DNA of 33,727 bases from Podaxis mareebaensis. Its lineage: Eukaryota > Basidiomycota > Agaricomycetes > Agaricales > Agaricaceae. Positions 19,884-31,292 of this stretch are shown piece by piece (positions within the stretch are counted from its first letter, which is position 1; every line of letters starts with the position of its first letter). The stretch spans positions 1 to 33,727 of the forward strand of contig JAEUWP010000347.1 of the NCBI GenBank assembly GCA_018524725.1, given 5' to 3'. Position numbers and translations under genes: made by a program. The notes under the pieces are model-generated. The model saw nothing but the letters and a program-made list of their open reading frames with translations. It was not told the DNA's origin and did no database searches.

Positions 19884-21785
19884 CTAATTCACTCTGTTAA
19901 TACACAGGTTAATTATAGCCTTCGAACCACAAACTTGCCTTGTAGGATCGTACTTGCGATATACGCGCCTGAGAAACTCGTAATCCCCATAAGTCGCATA
20001 GACGTTTTGCGTGGCGTCGCTTTCATTCATATCGAGTGGTGCTCCGGGGACAGGTGGATTTCTTGACGTAAGGTATTGGTAAGATAATGTGCCAAACCTA
20101 AAAAAACAACTATTCACTCACTGTCTCATTAACCATTGCAACCCCAACTCGACTTTGGGTGGAATTTGTTCTTCACCGGCGGGTAACACGGTATGCCAAT
20201 GAGCAGATATATAGGGCTTCAGCGCGGGGTCTAGCGCGTTCCCGCCCCTACTCCTCGCGACTTGAATTTGGTGCAAGGGAATCGGAGTTAAGGCGAGCAC
20301 AGTTGAATTGACCAAGCGAGTCGACTCCAACGCGAACCTCCGGAAATCCTTATAGGCCTTCAAGCAACCCTCAGGCCCATCCGCGAAGGATGTCCCCGAG
20401 AAACGTTCTCCACTTTCACGATAGTCCCCGGAGCCGAAGATATTGGCGGCTTCCACATAACTAACGGGGGCGAAATTCTGGAAGTCCGAAGGTATATCCA
20501 AGAAGTCGCCAAAAACGTCTCTTGGAAGAGCCGAGCCTCTGTAGAAGTACGCCACAGTGTGACTGGGGATTGGCCTTCCATTCTGCATGATATATCCTAG
20601 AATAACAAGGATCGCTGGAGTTGATCGAACCAAAATTAGGATCAAAAATCCGACGCGATGAATGGATAATTTCACCTGCCCTAGGATCCGTATTTGTTTC
20701 CACGAATTTATGGGTTGCCCGAATTAGCGCCTCTACGGATGACTCGGAGTACTGTATGAAAATAAAAAGAACCAGTTAGAAAGTGGCGTCGACGCCATGA
20801 GCGCTGATTGAAGCTCTTGCTCGTGAAGCATGATGGACTAACTGACAAGTGCGACGCCTCCGTACCAGTTTTTATCGGTACTTCGTCCAACGCGGATTGG
20901 CTCCACCTCGAAACGCGTGACAATACCGAACCGGCTTCCCCCTCCTTTCAAAGCGCGAAATAGGTCGGAGTATTGATTAGTTGCTGTGGCAGTAACCTGC
21001 TGCCCATTCACCAGCACAACGTCCATTTCGGTAATCGCGTCCGTGGACCAGCCATTTTCGGGAGCTAGGTAGCTAATCCCTCCCCCCAGGAGCAACCCCG
21101 TTCCAATGTTCCTGAGGAACAGACCGTTGCAAAGGTTTCATAACAACCACTAATCTTAGGAGTGCTCACCCTAGCCGCCCACCCATCGGAGCAACGCCAT
21201 ACGGCTCCAGCCTCTCTAAAGCCTCTCCCCATCTCACACCAGGTTGGATTACGGCTCGATTCCGCTCCGCGTCATAGGTTACGTTGTTCATATTCACGAA
21301 GAAAATGAGAACCCCATCTTGAACACTCCAACCTGTCAATAAGCAACGCGTATAAATGAAAGGAAACAAGGGAAAACATACGTATTCCAGCCAGTCATTG
21401 CTGCGTGTCCGCCCGACATAACTGCATAATGCACTCTATCACGGTATACCGCCGCCATGGCCTTTTGCACATGCACATCCTCTCGAGGGGCCACGACACA
21501 CGCAGGTCGATAAAAGGAATTGAAAAGACTGTTTGGGTTTTGGATGGCCTCAACGTACACCCCTTCGCCGTACACCTGTACGACATCCGATCCGAGCTCA
21601 TCGCGGAGTCGGGCACACGTCTGAGCGGCCTTCACAGCTGGTGGTGTCGAGGTGGTATTTGCAGCACCACCGAGGGAAAGATTCCACTGTGTGCTGGCAA
21701 GCGCATTGAGCAACAGTAGTTTGACAGCTGATACGGCGGCCAACGCCCACAGGAGAAACATGCCTAGTCGGATAAGGATCGGCAT
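19884..21785 (-). CDS. Secreted FAD-linked oxidase, BBE-like (PCMH-type FAD-binding fold)
   Basis: Predicted flavoprotein oxidase of the berberine-bridge-enzyme / 6-hydroxy-D-nicotine-oxidase type, about 523 aa. Exons: 21785-21382, 21325-21170, 21111-20847, 20751-20676, 20614-20122, 20061-19884. A hydrophobic N-terminus (LGMFLLWALAAVSAVKLLLL) suggests secretion or membrane anchoring. FAD-domain signatures are VVAPREDVHVQKAM, MSGGHAAMTGWN (the SGGH His is the usual covalent flavin site), IQPGVRWGEALERL, GNIGTGLLLGGGISYL and ALKGGGSRFGIVTRF. The C-terminal BBE domain ends with YEFLRRVYRKYDPTR in the last exon, recovered only by splicing over 20121-20062. The second flavin-linking Cys of bicovalent family members is absent in GRLGNIGTG, so single covalent attachment is expected. 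A possible extra 45-nt GC-AG intron (ag|gcaagt) near the end would trim the tail without changing frame. The substrate is unknown and no biosynthetic cluster is adjacent. Confidence 0.85.
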
Positions 21786-23445
21786 GGGACGTAAGGAGAG
21801 GTTGTTGGATCGCGCCAGCTATCGGATGAGGCCTTCTTATATATTTATAAGTCATCTATATTCGCCACACGCACCATTGCGATGGGGGACGCGAGCAATG
21901 GGCCGGAAGTGCCACGCCAAATTGATTGGTGAGGTCACGTCTACTCATGATCTCCGTTGGCGCTCGAATCCTTTGTCACAGTTTTCATACTGGCGTTTCA
22001 TCTGTTTGTTCTCGGGCCTTCCAATGTTTCCTTCCTTGTAGGGTGTCCTCCTGAAGAGTTAATATATACGGAATAGGTCTGAAATGCAAACTCGCCTGAT
22101 TTCTCCCATTGACATTGACTTGTGTCTTGTTTGTCATTAAAAGCATAGCTGATATGTTTACTGGATATATCCAGCTCAGTCCCAGGAATAAGGCTTGGCA
22201 GACCTGATGGAGGTAGGCATCTCAAGAAGCGCTTAGCATCGTCAGCAGATACTTATGCACAAGACGTCACAGAACCAGGCAAGACCCCTGAGGTAGGTAA
22301 CTATAGCGAAGGGCAATATCAAGGCGGAAAGCAAACGTGTATGCACACATACAACAGCACACACCGGCAAAAATATGAACAGCCTACTCCTTTGAGGGCC
22401 GAGACTGGGGATCGGGGTCACGAATCCAGTGATCCGGCTGAAAAGGATAAGCGGCATTGACACAATTCTTGGACTAACGGATGTTATAAAGTACGAAATG
22501 AACTTTGTTAGTCACCCATTAAAACGCTCAGAACCCACACACATGTGTCAACGCCGGTGGCTTCCATAGTTCTCAGTGTCTCCTTCCCTTTCCTCGTGGA
22601 TGATGTTATGGCTATCAGAGTCCAAAGCCGCGGTCTGTCCCTGAACGCCTGATACACCGCCAACTCTGTTATATACTTCTAGATTGCAACGTGGAGAGGA
22701 GTTGCGAAGATCGATTCTTCACGGCAACACAACAACAGCAACGGAGATACAAGGACTCAATTTCATCGACTACGGCCGGGTTCATATGAATGCAATAACA
22801 CGAGGTTCATTCTAAAGTATGAGCATCATCCTGTTACGCGTCGACGAGCTCCAAAGGTTTCAGGTTAGCGGCGAACAGCATCTGGGCTGCAAATTTCCCT
22901 ATGCACGAGCGGAGATTGACAAGTCTAGTTAGGTTATTGACAGAGAATGTCCATAATATGTCCATAATGCGCCATCGAATTGACCATGTTAGTGCAATTG
23001 CAAGGCCTCGTGGTGCATTGTGTCGCCTGGGGCCAAGGACATGTGTATGCGCCATGAGACAAAATTGGAAACACCTGTGGGACTGCTGCGCCACCTGACC
23101 CGTCAACCTGTCCGTACAAAGCTTAAAGCGGAGAGTACCATCATGAAGAAAACCCCTTAAGACCAAGTCCTCTCCGCTCCATCCCCAATTCCACCCAACA
23201 TAGTCTGATTTTCCTCCATAGTGATGACCCAAACCTGACACAATCCTCGTACTCAAGCCATCCACACGGATACACCACGTAATAAAACATGCGCAGTACA
23301 ATAAGCACCTCCATCCCAAACTTCATCCGGCATCGCGCAATCCCAACTCATTCTCATACACCATGCCACGACCCACGGGCTCGATTCATCAGCACAAAAT
23401 TAAACCATTACGAATACTTTTAAGTTCTACACCCAATCAAAGAGA
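21786..23445. other. Gene-poor stretch
   Basis: 1.66 kb between the oxidase promoter and the 3' end of the NDC1-like gene. A reverse-strand frame of 161 codons (22834-23319) has no recognisable domain. A weak carbohydrate-binding-like pattern in an overlapping frame was rejected. No RNA gene recognised. Confidence 0.4.
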
Positions 23446-25879
23446 TCAGCAATAGTCCAGGAATCCCTGCAGCTTCTGTGCGGTTCGTGGTGGGAATTTG
23501 AATGCAAGCAGCTTATCCCCAAACGTTCGCACAATGCGTGCAACCCCTTCCTTCAAACCTGAAACGAGGTGATGGAACGTTCATTAGTTGATAACCCACG
23601 ATCATATTAGGATGTAATGAGCGTACCATCGGCCATTGCGCCGAGCACTTCGCCGGCTTTCTCGACTTCATAACGCAGCGTTTCACGTTGTCGCACCTCC
23701 TTCGGTGTCAAAATTTCGCCCGGCTTAGGGGCGACATAGAGTGAGTTGACTTTGATCTGGTATTCCTCTATGGCGGACAGAAAAGAGAGGAAGGCTTCGA
23801 GGATACGAGGGATGTCTCTCTGGACAACGCCATATCGATCTTCGGTGAGAGATGCACAAGTAAGGCGAGAGATTACTGTGGGTCGAAGTTGAGTTGTATA
23901 GCCCCCAGCAACCGTCGGAACCTATTAGACCCACCTTCAATAACGACAATATCAAGCTCCCGCGAAGGCAAGCATTTCTCGACAATCTTGTTCGTCCGAT
24001 CATCTTTCCACCAGCTTAGCCAACCCTCCAAATACTCGGTCACAACAGGTGGAGCGTATTTCTTGTAAGCCCCGCAGACAAACTCGTGAATCTTCCGCTT
24101 CGTCGTTTCCATGGCATTTTTCGCATTTTCTACTCCTTTTTGGACCTCATCTTTAGTAGCCTGAGGGATTACTTTGGCCTCCGCCGATCTGAAGATCTCG
24201 GGTAGCTCTACAGCGTTGACACTGGCGTCCACCGCTCGGGAGACCGGACCGTCGGATGCTAAGACGTCTAATGTCGTGTCCAAAGCGCCTTCCGCTTCAC
24301 TCTTGAAGATCCTTCTCCGTAGCAGAGGAACCGTATTAGACATAACTGAGGTGGAGGGGGGAGTCGTCGTTGGATGTGTTGTTATCGGAGCGGGTGGTTC
24401 CGGCCGGCCGCGACGAAGGAAGAGTTGATAATCTTTACCCAGCAGGAGTAAACTCTCCCGAAGAAGGCGTGCCCAAAGGGTGGGACTATACTTCTGGTCA
24501 CTGAAGAGGGCAATACGTTGGGAAATACCGATGGCAGAGTTGTCTTCCGCCAATGTGCACAGCTCCGAATAGGCGAAATATTTGAACGTGGGATCATTGG
24601 ACGATATGCCGGAAATCAATGTTTGGTTCGGATCTGCGGTAAGGTGTGCCACAGCAATTTGCTGCAATAGAACCGTCAGACCAAATCAGAGACGTCATGA
24701 ATCAACAAACCTTGGATACGTTGAGGTCGAAAAGCGTATCGGCGATTTCCCAAATGAACAATGTCATGAATCCCAAGTTAAAGGCTCGATAGACAAGGTC
24801 GATATGCCGGAGCGGTAGAAGGATGGTCCAAGAACCACGAAGGAAATGGGCGGTGAATGGCCTTAGAAGATAAGACAGAATGGGTAATTTGTAGAAAATT
24901 GGAAGCAAAAGTCGAGCCCAAGTGAAAATGATTGCCGTTACGGGCAAGGCCGATGCTGACAGTAGAATCGAGACAATGAATGCTCGGACAACGTCGACGA
25001 GAGTGATGTTAGTAGCGGCATCGTCTTTCTAGAATACAACACATGAAGCCATATGACAACAGAAAAGGTATACAGCACAGACCTGACTGGCAATCTTCCA
25101 TTTGAAAACAAAGCGATCGAGCATGACGTTCCTGATTCCGTAACCGATGGCGATGGCGAACTGAGAGAGGATGAGTGAAAGAACACGTCCATTTATATAG
25201 TATGGATGCTTTCTAGAAAGTGGTGTTCATTCAAGAGGGTTTGAGCGTACCAAAGTTATGACTTACTTGGACTTGGCAAAAAATCGGAGTTTGGGGTCAG
25301 GGGACTCTAAGGCGTAAGCCATGCACGAATGAACAAGGACGAGGACGAGTGCTGAGGTTGTGTAAGTGATGAATGCACGTTGCATGCCGGGCTTAGCCAA
25401 TGCCATGGAAAGGGAAGTAGCGGGGGATGTTGCCTGTGTCCGTATTGCTGTTGATTCAAAGACCAATTTTAGCTCACTGAAGGAGCGAGACAATGGACAT
25501 TCTCACATGTAAGAAGCAGCTTCCTGAGCACAATGACGGGCAGCGCTGTCAGAATCCAGATGGAAAACGAAGCCGTCAGCGTGAAAGGACGAAATGGCAT
25601 AACTAGAATTTGGCCAATGCTCATCGAAGCCACACTCTGGTGCCATAAAATCGTAGTAGTAACAGTGGCCCAGGTCAAGAGCCCTGACTGAAGAAAGATG
25701 TTATACACAAGTCGATGTCGTAGCACGGCCTTTACGAGGGGTTCGTAGGAGTCTGACGGTAGCGGAATTGTTGGAGCTGTTCTGATAGCGAGGCTGGAAG
25801 GAATTGCCCTGACAGGGATGGTACGGGATCCTGCTGGTGCTACTTGGGATGCCGTGGCTGGTGGAGAAGACAAAGACAT
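23446..25879 (-). CDS. NDC1: NDC1-type transmembrane nucleoporin
   Basis: Predicted pore-membrane protein of about 696 aa that anchors the nuclear pore complex and, in yeasts, the spindle pole body in the nuclear envelope. Exons: 25879-25507, 25447-25267, 25212-25083, 25028-24711, 24661-23935, 23875-23627, 23558-23446. The N-terminal half has about six hydrophobic segments (for example FSIWILTALPVIVL, TYTTSALVLVLVHSCMAYAL, VSILLSASALPVTAIIF, FNLGFMTLFIWEIADTLF). The C-terminal half is soluble and ends with the family-typical block ISRLTCASLTEDRYGVVQ, then RDIPRILEAFLSFL and a short exon LKEGVARIVRTFGDKLLAFK. The junction 23935/23875 (gaa g|gtgggt...cccacag) was chosen because reading through gives a stop, while splicing restores the conserved block. 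All junctions are GT-AG and in frame. It is divergently oriented from nothing nearby. Confidence 0.82.
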
Positions 25880-26388
25880 GGTATCGTCGCGGTGGTCGTC
25901 GACGTCGTCCGGTCGCCGGTGTTGTTGAGATCGCTCGTTCCAACGCGTTCGGTCACACTTCGTGCTGATGTAATTGATTGAGCACGTGCTCGAGGCGCTT
26001 ACTAAACATCCTATGCTCTGCCCGTCACCCCCGTCAGTCTTGTCTCATAAAACTGACTTTGGCTTTCATGAACTCTGTCAATTACCCCCAGGGAAATCAT
26101 CGCTCAATCTCCTTAAGACAGGTAAGTTCGGCAACATGACTCTCACTTTATAGATATACGACTTGGTCGGCAAACACACTAAGACAAAGTTAATAACCTA
26201 CATTGTCTCCGACAATGATCTCCGCATGACCTCTCCTTCCCCTTCAAATGAATCGCCTGATGGCATAGCCCAAGCGGCTTGGCGTCATTCTTGGTTCTTT
26301 TCCATCCCCTCAAATCCCCCCTTGTGCCTTTCATCTGCAAAGTGACAAGGGGATTGGCAAATGCTTGTATTATCGCTGGCCGCATAGG
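25880..26388. other. Intergenic, no gene seen
   Basis: Upstream region of the NDC1-like gene and 3' flank of the F-box gene. No frame above 60 codons carries a motif; probably promoter and 3' UTR. Confidence 0.4.
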
Positions 26389-27678
26389 CTACTGGTCATC
26401 GAAGGGGATCCCTGCACTTGACAATAGTCCACCGCCTTTCGTCCTATACTCTCTCATTGTACTCTCATCGATCCACCCAAGCATCCTGCTATTGCTGCTC
26501 CAAAACTGTGGATTCCTCTGCGCATAGAACATCTCTGCTGGACGGATCCCAATCTGCACCACAGGAACCGCCTTTATGTATTCGTTCGACAACATCTCCA
26601 CAGCATCCACGTACGGAGAATCTGGATCGTTGATTACTAGTATCCTTAGCGAACGGCCTTTATTCATGACGCTAGGCCAGACGAACTGATCGTCCGACGG
26701 GATCTCAGCGGGCGTTTCGTATATCGAAGCCTCCCGCCGAGTCTCGAGGCGGAATACCTCGATGTTCGGAGCCTCTACCTTCCTCAAGCTCCGATAAGTA
26801 TTCCTCCCACAAACGCTGAGACTTAGCGTTTGTAAATTGGGAGCGTGAACAGAAGGACCGTCGTATCCAACCTGCATCTTGGCTTTGATTCGCATGGTAA
26901 CTGCGGAGGTGCAAGCCTGAAGAAGCCAGAATACTTCTTCGGTCGAAATCGGATATGAGAGATTGAGGTGGAGAAGTTGATGCCAACGGATGACGGATAT
27001 GGCTCCTCGGATAGTCGAGCCACCTCCGAACCCGATCAGTGCCAATTTACGCAAAGCCACCAACTCACGCAAAGCGGAAAAGATACGATCGTCAACGTCC
27101 TGGCTGCATTGAGTGGCCACCTCCAATTCCTCTAGACGATTAGCCGTTGTGAAAGGTAATTGCGCGAACGCGCTCGCAGCGTCCGAGTCTGTGATGAAAA
27201 CTTTGAAACGCTGGCAACGATGGATGTGGGGCGAGAGAGATTTAAGAGAGTGGGATAGGTTGGGATAGCGAACGTCGGGGTTCACGTGGGGGCTAACGAA
27301 TGGATAACCTTCGCGCAGGTCACCAGCACCCCACAGGTCGACGTGGATAAGGGCCGGAGAGGATCGCTCTGCGACGAGGCGGAGAAGTGGCACAGGTGGG
27401 TAATCTTCAATGGCATCAAAAACGATGTTTACCCATAATCGAGGTATTGCTCGAATGACATCCCGCCAGCGCCGACACACAGATGACAGCAAAATTCTGT
27501 ATGAATAAGATGGCGTACGTCGAAAGTAGGTCTGGAGCCCGTCCACTGGTTCAACACAGAGGATGAAGATTTCCTCGAGAACGTCGTCTGGAAGTATATG
27601 GATTGGAGCGTCTGCCGGACACCTAGATATCGCTCAGAAGTTAACAACCGCGGTCAGAAGGTCCCATACGCACATCAT
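26389..27678 (-). CDS. F-box domain protein
   Basis: Predicted 412-aa protein from two exons, 27678-27674 and 27622-26389. The five-base first exon supplies ATG plus two bases, and intron 27673-27623 (gtgcgt...atctag) joins it to a textbook F-box: IHILPDDVLEEIFILCVEPV, then SYRILLSSVCRRWRDVIRAI and PRLWVNIVF (about residues 8-75). The rest is LRR-like (LEELEVATQ, LRKLALIGFGGG, LLHLNLSYP, LQTLSLSV). The large exon alone would start at an internal Met (27546) and lose the F-box helix 1, so the upstream extension is preferred; the exact first exon is less certain. It is likely an SCF substrate receptor; target unknown. Confidence 0.8.
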
Positions 27679-29195
27679 GCTCTAGGATATGGATTGGTCG
27701 TGAAAGAAAAAGGATAGTCGTGGCGACAGAGGGAAAATGTTGGGGTCACGGTAGGAACAAAAGGATCAACATCAGTAATAAACATATTCGTACTCCATTC
27801 CACCCTTTCACTCTCTTTCGATATCGTCCCGCGGTTCATCGTTCATAATATCCAACCCCCGCTCAGGATATTGGTTTTAAGGCTTGGAACATACCTCGGG
27901 ATGCCATGCCCCTCGTTTCCAGGTCAATTAAGGTTCGTAGCTTGAGTAGAACAAAAGTTAGTTTAGGAGCGTTGTCACGCTTCTCCAGGAAACTCCGGGT
28001 CGGAGTATGAATCATATCACGGCCCTTTTTCGTCCAACTGTATTTTGAATGAGCTGGTTGACACCCACGCCCTCCCACCGGCTGCCCTTCAGCTATGTCC
28101 ATCCAAATTTACTTTTTGCACTAAACCCCGTATGCTGCACTGTCTTCATGTCCTTCAAAGTCAGGCAAATTACACCACAACTGGACGATTATATTCCTTC
28201 AGGTTACCTTGCACCCCAACACCGCAAAGATGCTGCTATGTATTTTGGTTCACATATCGTTCTCTAACTCGGTTCAACCTGGCTGCCCACACAGCCAGTC
28301 TAATTTCTTAGTTTCGTCACCCATTGGCTAATCAGGCACAAGCTCACGGCGGCAGGCCTCGGCATTGTGACAACAGTGTGACTATCGAAACGTGGAGTTG
28401 TCGAAAAGGGCCGAGGGCGAGGCAAGCCATTATTCTTTTTTTGGAGCCCTATCGTCCGAAAACAATTTCAACCCTTCGAGACTACTATGTACTCGGCGCC
28501 ATCAAACTGCCGTTTACACTAGAAGGTATACGAATCGTAAATATCAAAAGTAATTGTTCCCACCTTGGTTTCCAGAATGGAGCAAATTCGTTTGGGCGCT
28601 AATTTTCTACTCCGACCGTCCACATGATCCTTTCTTGATGTTCTTTTGCCTCACTTCGGCCATACATCGATTCTTGCATCCTATTTTTGGCTCCTACAAG
28701 CGCTTCACCGACACTCATACAACAATCGCTCGATATAAGCCTTGGCCATTGTTCACACAGTGACCTATCAGGATCCTCAAGTGGTTGCCTACAAGTCATT
28801 CTTGGCCGGAATTTCGATTCATGTTACCAGATCGTGGACTTGATCTTACATGGGTCGCAGTCGCGGCCCCGTCGCGAAGCACCACATTACACCACATCAG
28901 GATACATTAACGACCTCGAGTCCAATCACATACAAGTTGCCACTCCACCATGTCAAGCGACGCTACACCCACCACACCAGTATTTCCCGGTTTTGGACTA
29001 CCATTGAATTTTGACCCATGACCCCTCTCGGTCTCAAGCAAGACGGGACCTGACCCACGGGGAGAAGGAGAAAAGCTGTTTCGTGCTGCTCCTCACCGAG
29101 GAATATCGCATTCGGAGTCCGTAAATAAAATCATTGACGGTGCAGGTCAAAGCGAAGCTGATTAATGTGCCATTGCTAGATTTCATCGGAAGCCC
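27679..29195. other. Gene-poor stretch
   Basis: 1.5 kb between the F-box gene promoter (-) and the DUF4246 pseudogene (+). Overlapping + frames of 72-106 codons (28045-29007) have no motif or family-like composition. The true N-terminus of the DUF4246 gene may once have lain at its right end but is not recognisable. Confidence 0.4.
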
Positions 29196-30989
29196 ATGCC
29201 GACGCTGAGAGAGATCGCGATGCTGGAATTCATGGACGAGGTTACGGACAAGGAGGACTAGGAGAAGAAGGTAAGTCTCTGTAACGTCCGATCGGGACAA
29301 GAACCAAGCGGTCTTACTCTGATTCAGGTCTTGGATCCACCCATTACTCAAAAGTGGAAAAACGAAATATTGGAACAGGATGCCGATTTCTCTGTCGCGA
29401 TGGCCGATTACTGTCTCGAGGAGCTCAAGTACAAAGCTGATGTGTTCAACAAGACCGGCTGCGTCAGTCTATACCACGGAGATGTCGTCAAATCGGACGT
29501 GGCTATCCCCAAGGATCTTCAAGAGGCTCTCAAGACCGCGGTAGCCCCTCTCGAAAACATCCCCGATCACATGAAAGATTGGCATCCCGACTCGAACGAG
29601 GTGGTACTCGGTCTTGTACATCCTTCTTTGTACCCTTTGATCTATGGACCGTCACGTATCGTCACCAGCCAGAAGTTGGACCTCCACACATGTTTGTCAA
29701 TGTCTGGCACTGAAAAAATCGTTCCAATTCCGAAGAAAGAGGAGGCAGGCATCGGATATATTCCAAAAATTCGAGGGACATTCGATAATGCGTTCAGTCA
29801 AAATTCCAGTGGCTACCCTACGAGGTCGATATTTCTAGTGCTATGCCGAAGTGAGTCCTTCGTTTCGTTCATCGCTAACAAACCTTACTCGTGTTCTTCG
29901 CAGGATTACTAGTTATATCAATAAATTACACCCGCAGAGACATGGCGAACTGTACAATGTACCTGAGCGCATAATCGAGAAGATCATCCCGTTATAGAAC
30001 ATGACATTGTCGCCCCTCCACCACTTTGAATTCTACCTACGCATCGTGATGAATGAAATAGATTACGGTGACTTCAAAGACTTCAAGGAGCAGGAGGGAC
30101 CTCAAGCAGAGGGGAGTGACGAGGACGAACTCTGGGATTGCGAACGGGAATGGGTGAGAGAAAACAAACCCAAGTTCCTAGTACATCCGGAACCTGACTC
30201 TTTCGTGCCACCAGCACCTCTAGGGAAACCTGTTGATTTGAAAGCGGACCACGGACACCGCGGTCTGCAAATCATCATCAAACTAGCGAATATTCATCTT
30301 ACTCCGGAAAAGTCAAAGTTATCAGGGAGGATCGTGGCACGTCGAAGGCAAACTGGTATGATTTGATTTCAAGTTGCCTAAACCATATCCAAATAACGCT
30401 TCGCAAGAACGAACGCATTTGCGCGTCTGCAATCTATTATTACGATAATGAAAACATCGCCCCGAGCTACCTCGATTCCCGTCAAGCCTCTGACATTCGC
30501 GAGGCGGAACAGCAGAGATACGAGCAAGGGGACACATTCTGGCTGGAGCAAGTTTATGAGATGGACAACTTCTCGGCGGCCGTGCAAGAAGTCGGGTCCG
30601 TGGAAACTCGTGAAGGACGAGTGATAACTTTTCCCAATGTTCTCCAGCATCGAGTTGAGTCGTTCAAGCTCAAAGACCCGACTAAGCCGGGGCACAGGAA
30701 AATTCTCGCTTTGATTCTGGTTGATCCTCATATCAAGGTAATTTCTACCGCTCATGTTCCTTGTCAGCAGAAAGAATGGCGGGCGGAGCCGATGCTTAAG
30801 GGTGATGGGCCGCTGGAAAGGCTACCCCCGGAGCTACGCGATGTAGTCCTAGATGATGTAAAGGACTTTCCGCTAACCCTGGATGAGGCGAAGAAGATAC
30901 GGGAGGAACTGATAGAGGAGAGGAAGATTTACGATATTATGTATAAGAAGAATTTTGACAGTGTTCGCATTTCACTCTGCGAACATTGA
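29196..30989 (+). pseudogene. DUF4246 family protein, inactivated
   Basis: Clear member of the fungal DUF4246 family with several lesions. Exon 1 (29196-29270) reads LREIAMLEFMDEVTDKED followed by TAG (29259-29261) where Trp is expected. After intron 29271-29327 comes VLDPPITQKWKNEILEQ and GLVHPSLYPLIYGPSRIV. The block FQWLPYEVDISSAMPK is in a different frame (frame change at about 29755-29810). After intron 29851-29903 come ITSYINKLHPQRHGELYNVP and a second TAG (29995-29997) in place of the Trp of PLWNMTL. GLQIIIKLANIHLTPEK is followed by a one-base frame change (about 30308-30322) before GGSWHVEGKL. Intron 30356-30407 leads to NERICASAIYYYDNENIA and the tail RVITFPNVLQHRVESFKL, ending at 30989. 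The HVE and distal QHR residues would suit a 2-oxoglutarate/Fe(II)-oxygenase-like fold, which is inference. Flanking splice sites are intact, so decay is recent. Confidence 0.8.
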
Positions 30990-31292
30990 AACGTATTCCA
31001 TGTCATTTGCTTTCACACTTCGGAAGTCAGCAAACGTGGCACAGGAGGCAGGCAACCAAAACGGAAATCCTTGTTCCATTTACAATAAGAACGCCATAAG
31101 AAGCTGTCGACCCATATAGACGCATACCTGAGGCATCTGATGGATTTGACCGACTGATCATTGTAACATTCCGCCAGTATCAAATACCTACCTGCACAGT
31201 CCTTCATGGAATGAGGTCAATTACGTAATCAGTACATACCGTCTTCCGTACCTGTCCTTCTGTACCCAGGACCACCATCTCGGTGAACGAGC
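30990..31292. other. Short intergenic region
   Basis: About 300 bases between the DUF4246 pseudogene and the carboxypeptidase-like gene on the same strand. It presumably carries the promoter of the latter. No motif stands out. Confidence 0.4.

Noticed and set aside
22834..23326. Reverse-strand frames, one with a pattern loosely like a CBM1 cellulose-binding module (YGQ-DG-SG ... YTC ... QC)
   Set aside because: Only one of the expected disulfide cysteine pairs is present, spacing is poor and no linked enzyme domain or splice structure was found.
28045..29007. Cluster of short forward frames upstream of the DUF4246 pseudogene
   Set aside because: They do not match the DUF4246 N-terminus or each other and lack consistent splice signals.
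30240..30325. A 65-nt intron (gtctgc...ttatcag) that would remove the DUF4246 frameshift
   Set aside because: It would delete the strongly family-typical block LQIIIKLANIHLTPEK, so a one-base frameshift is the better explanation.
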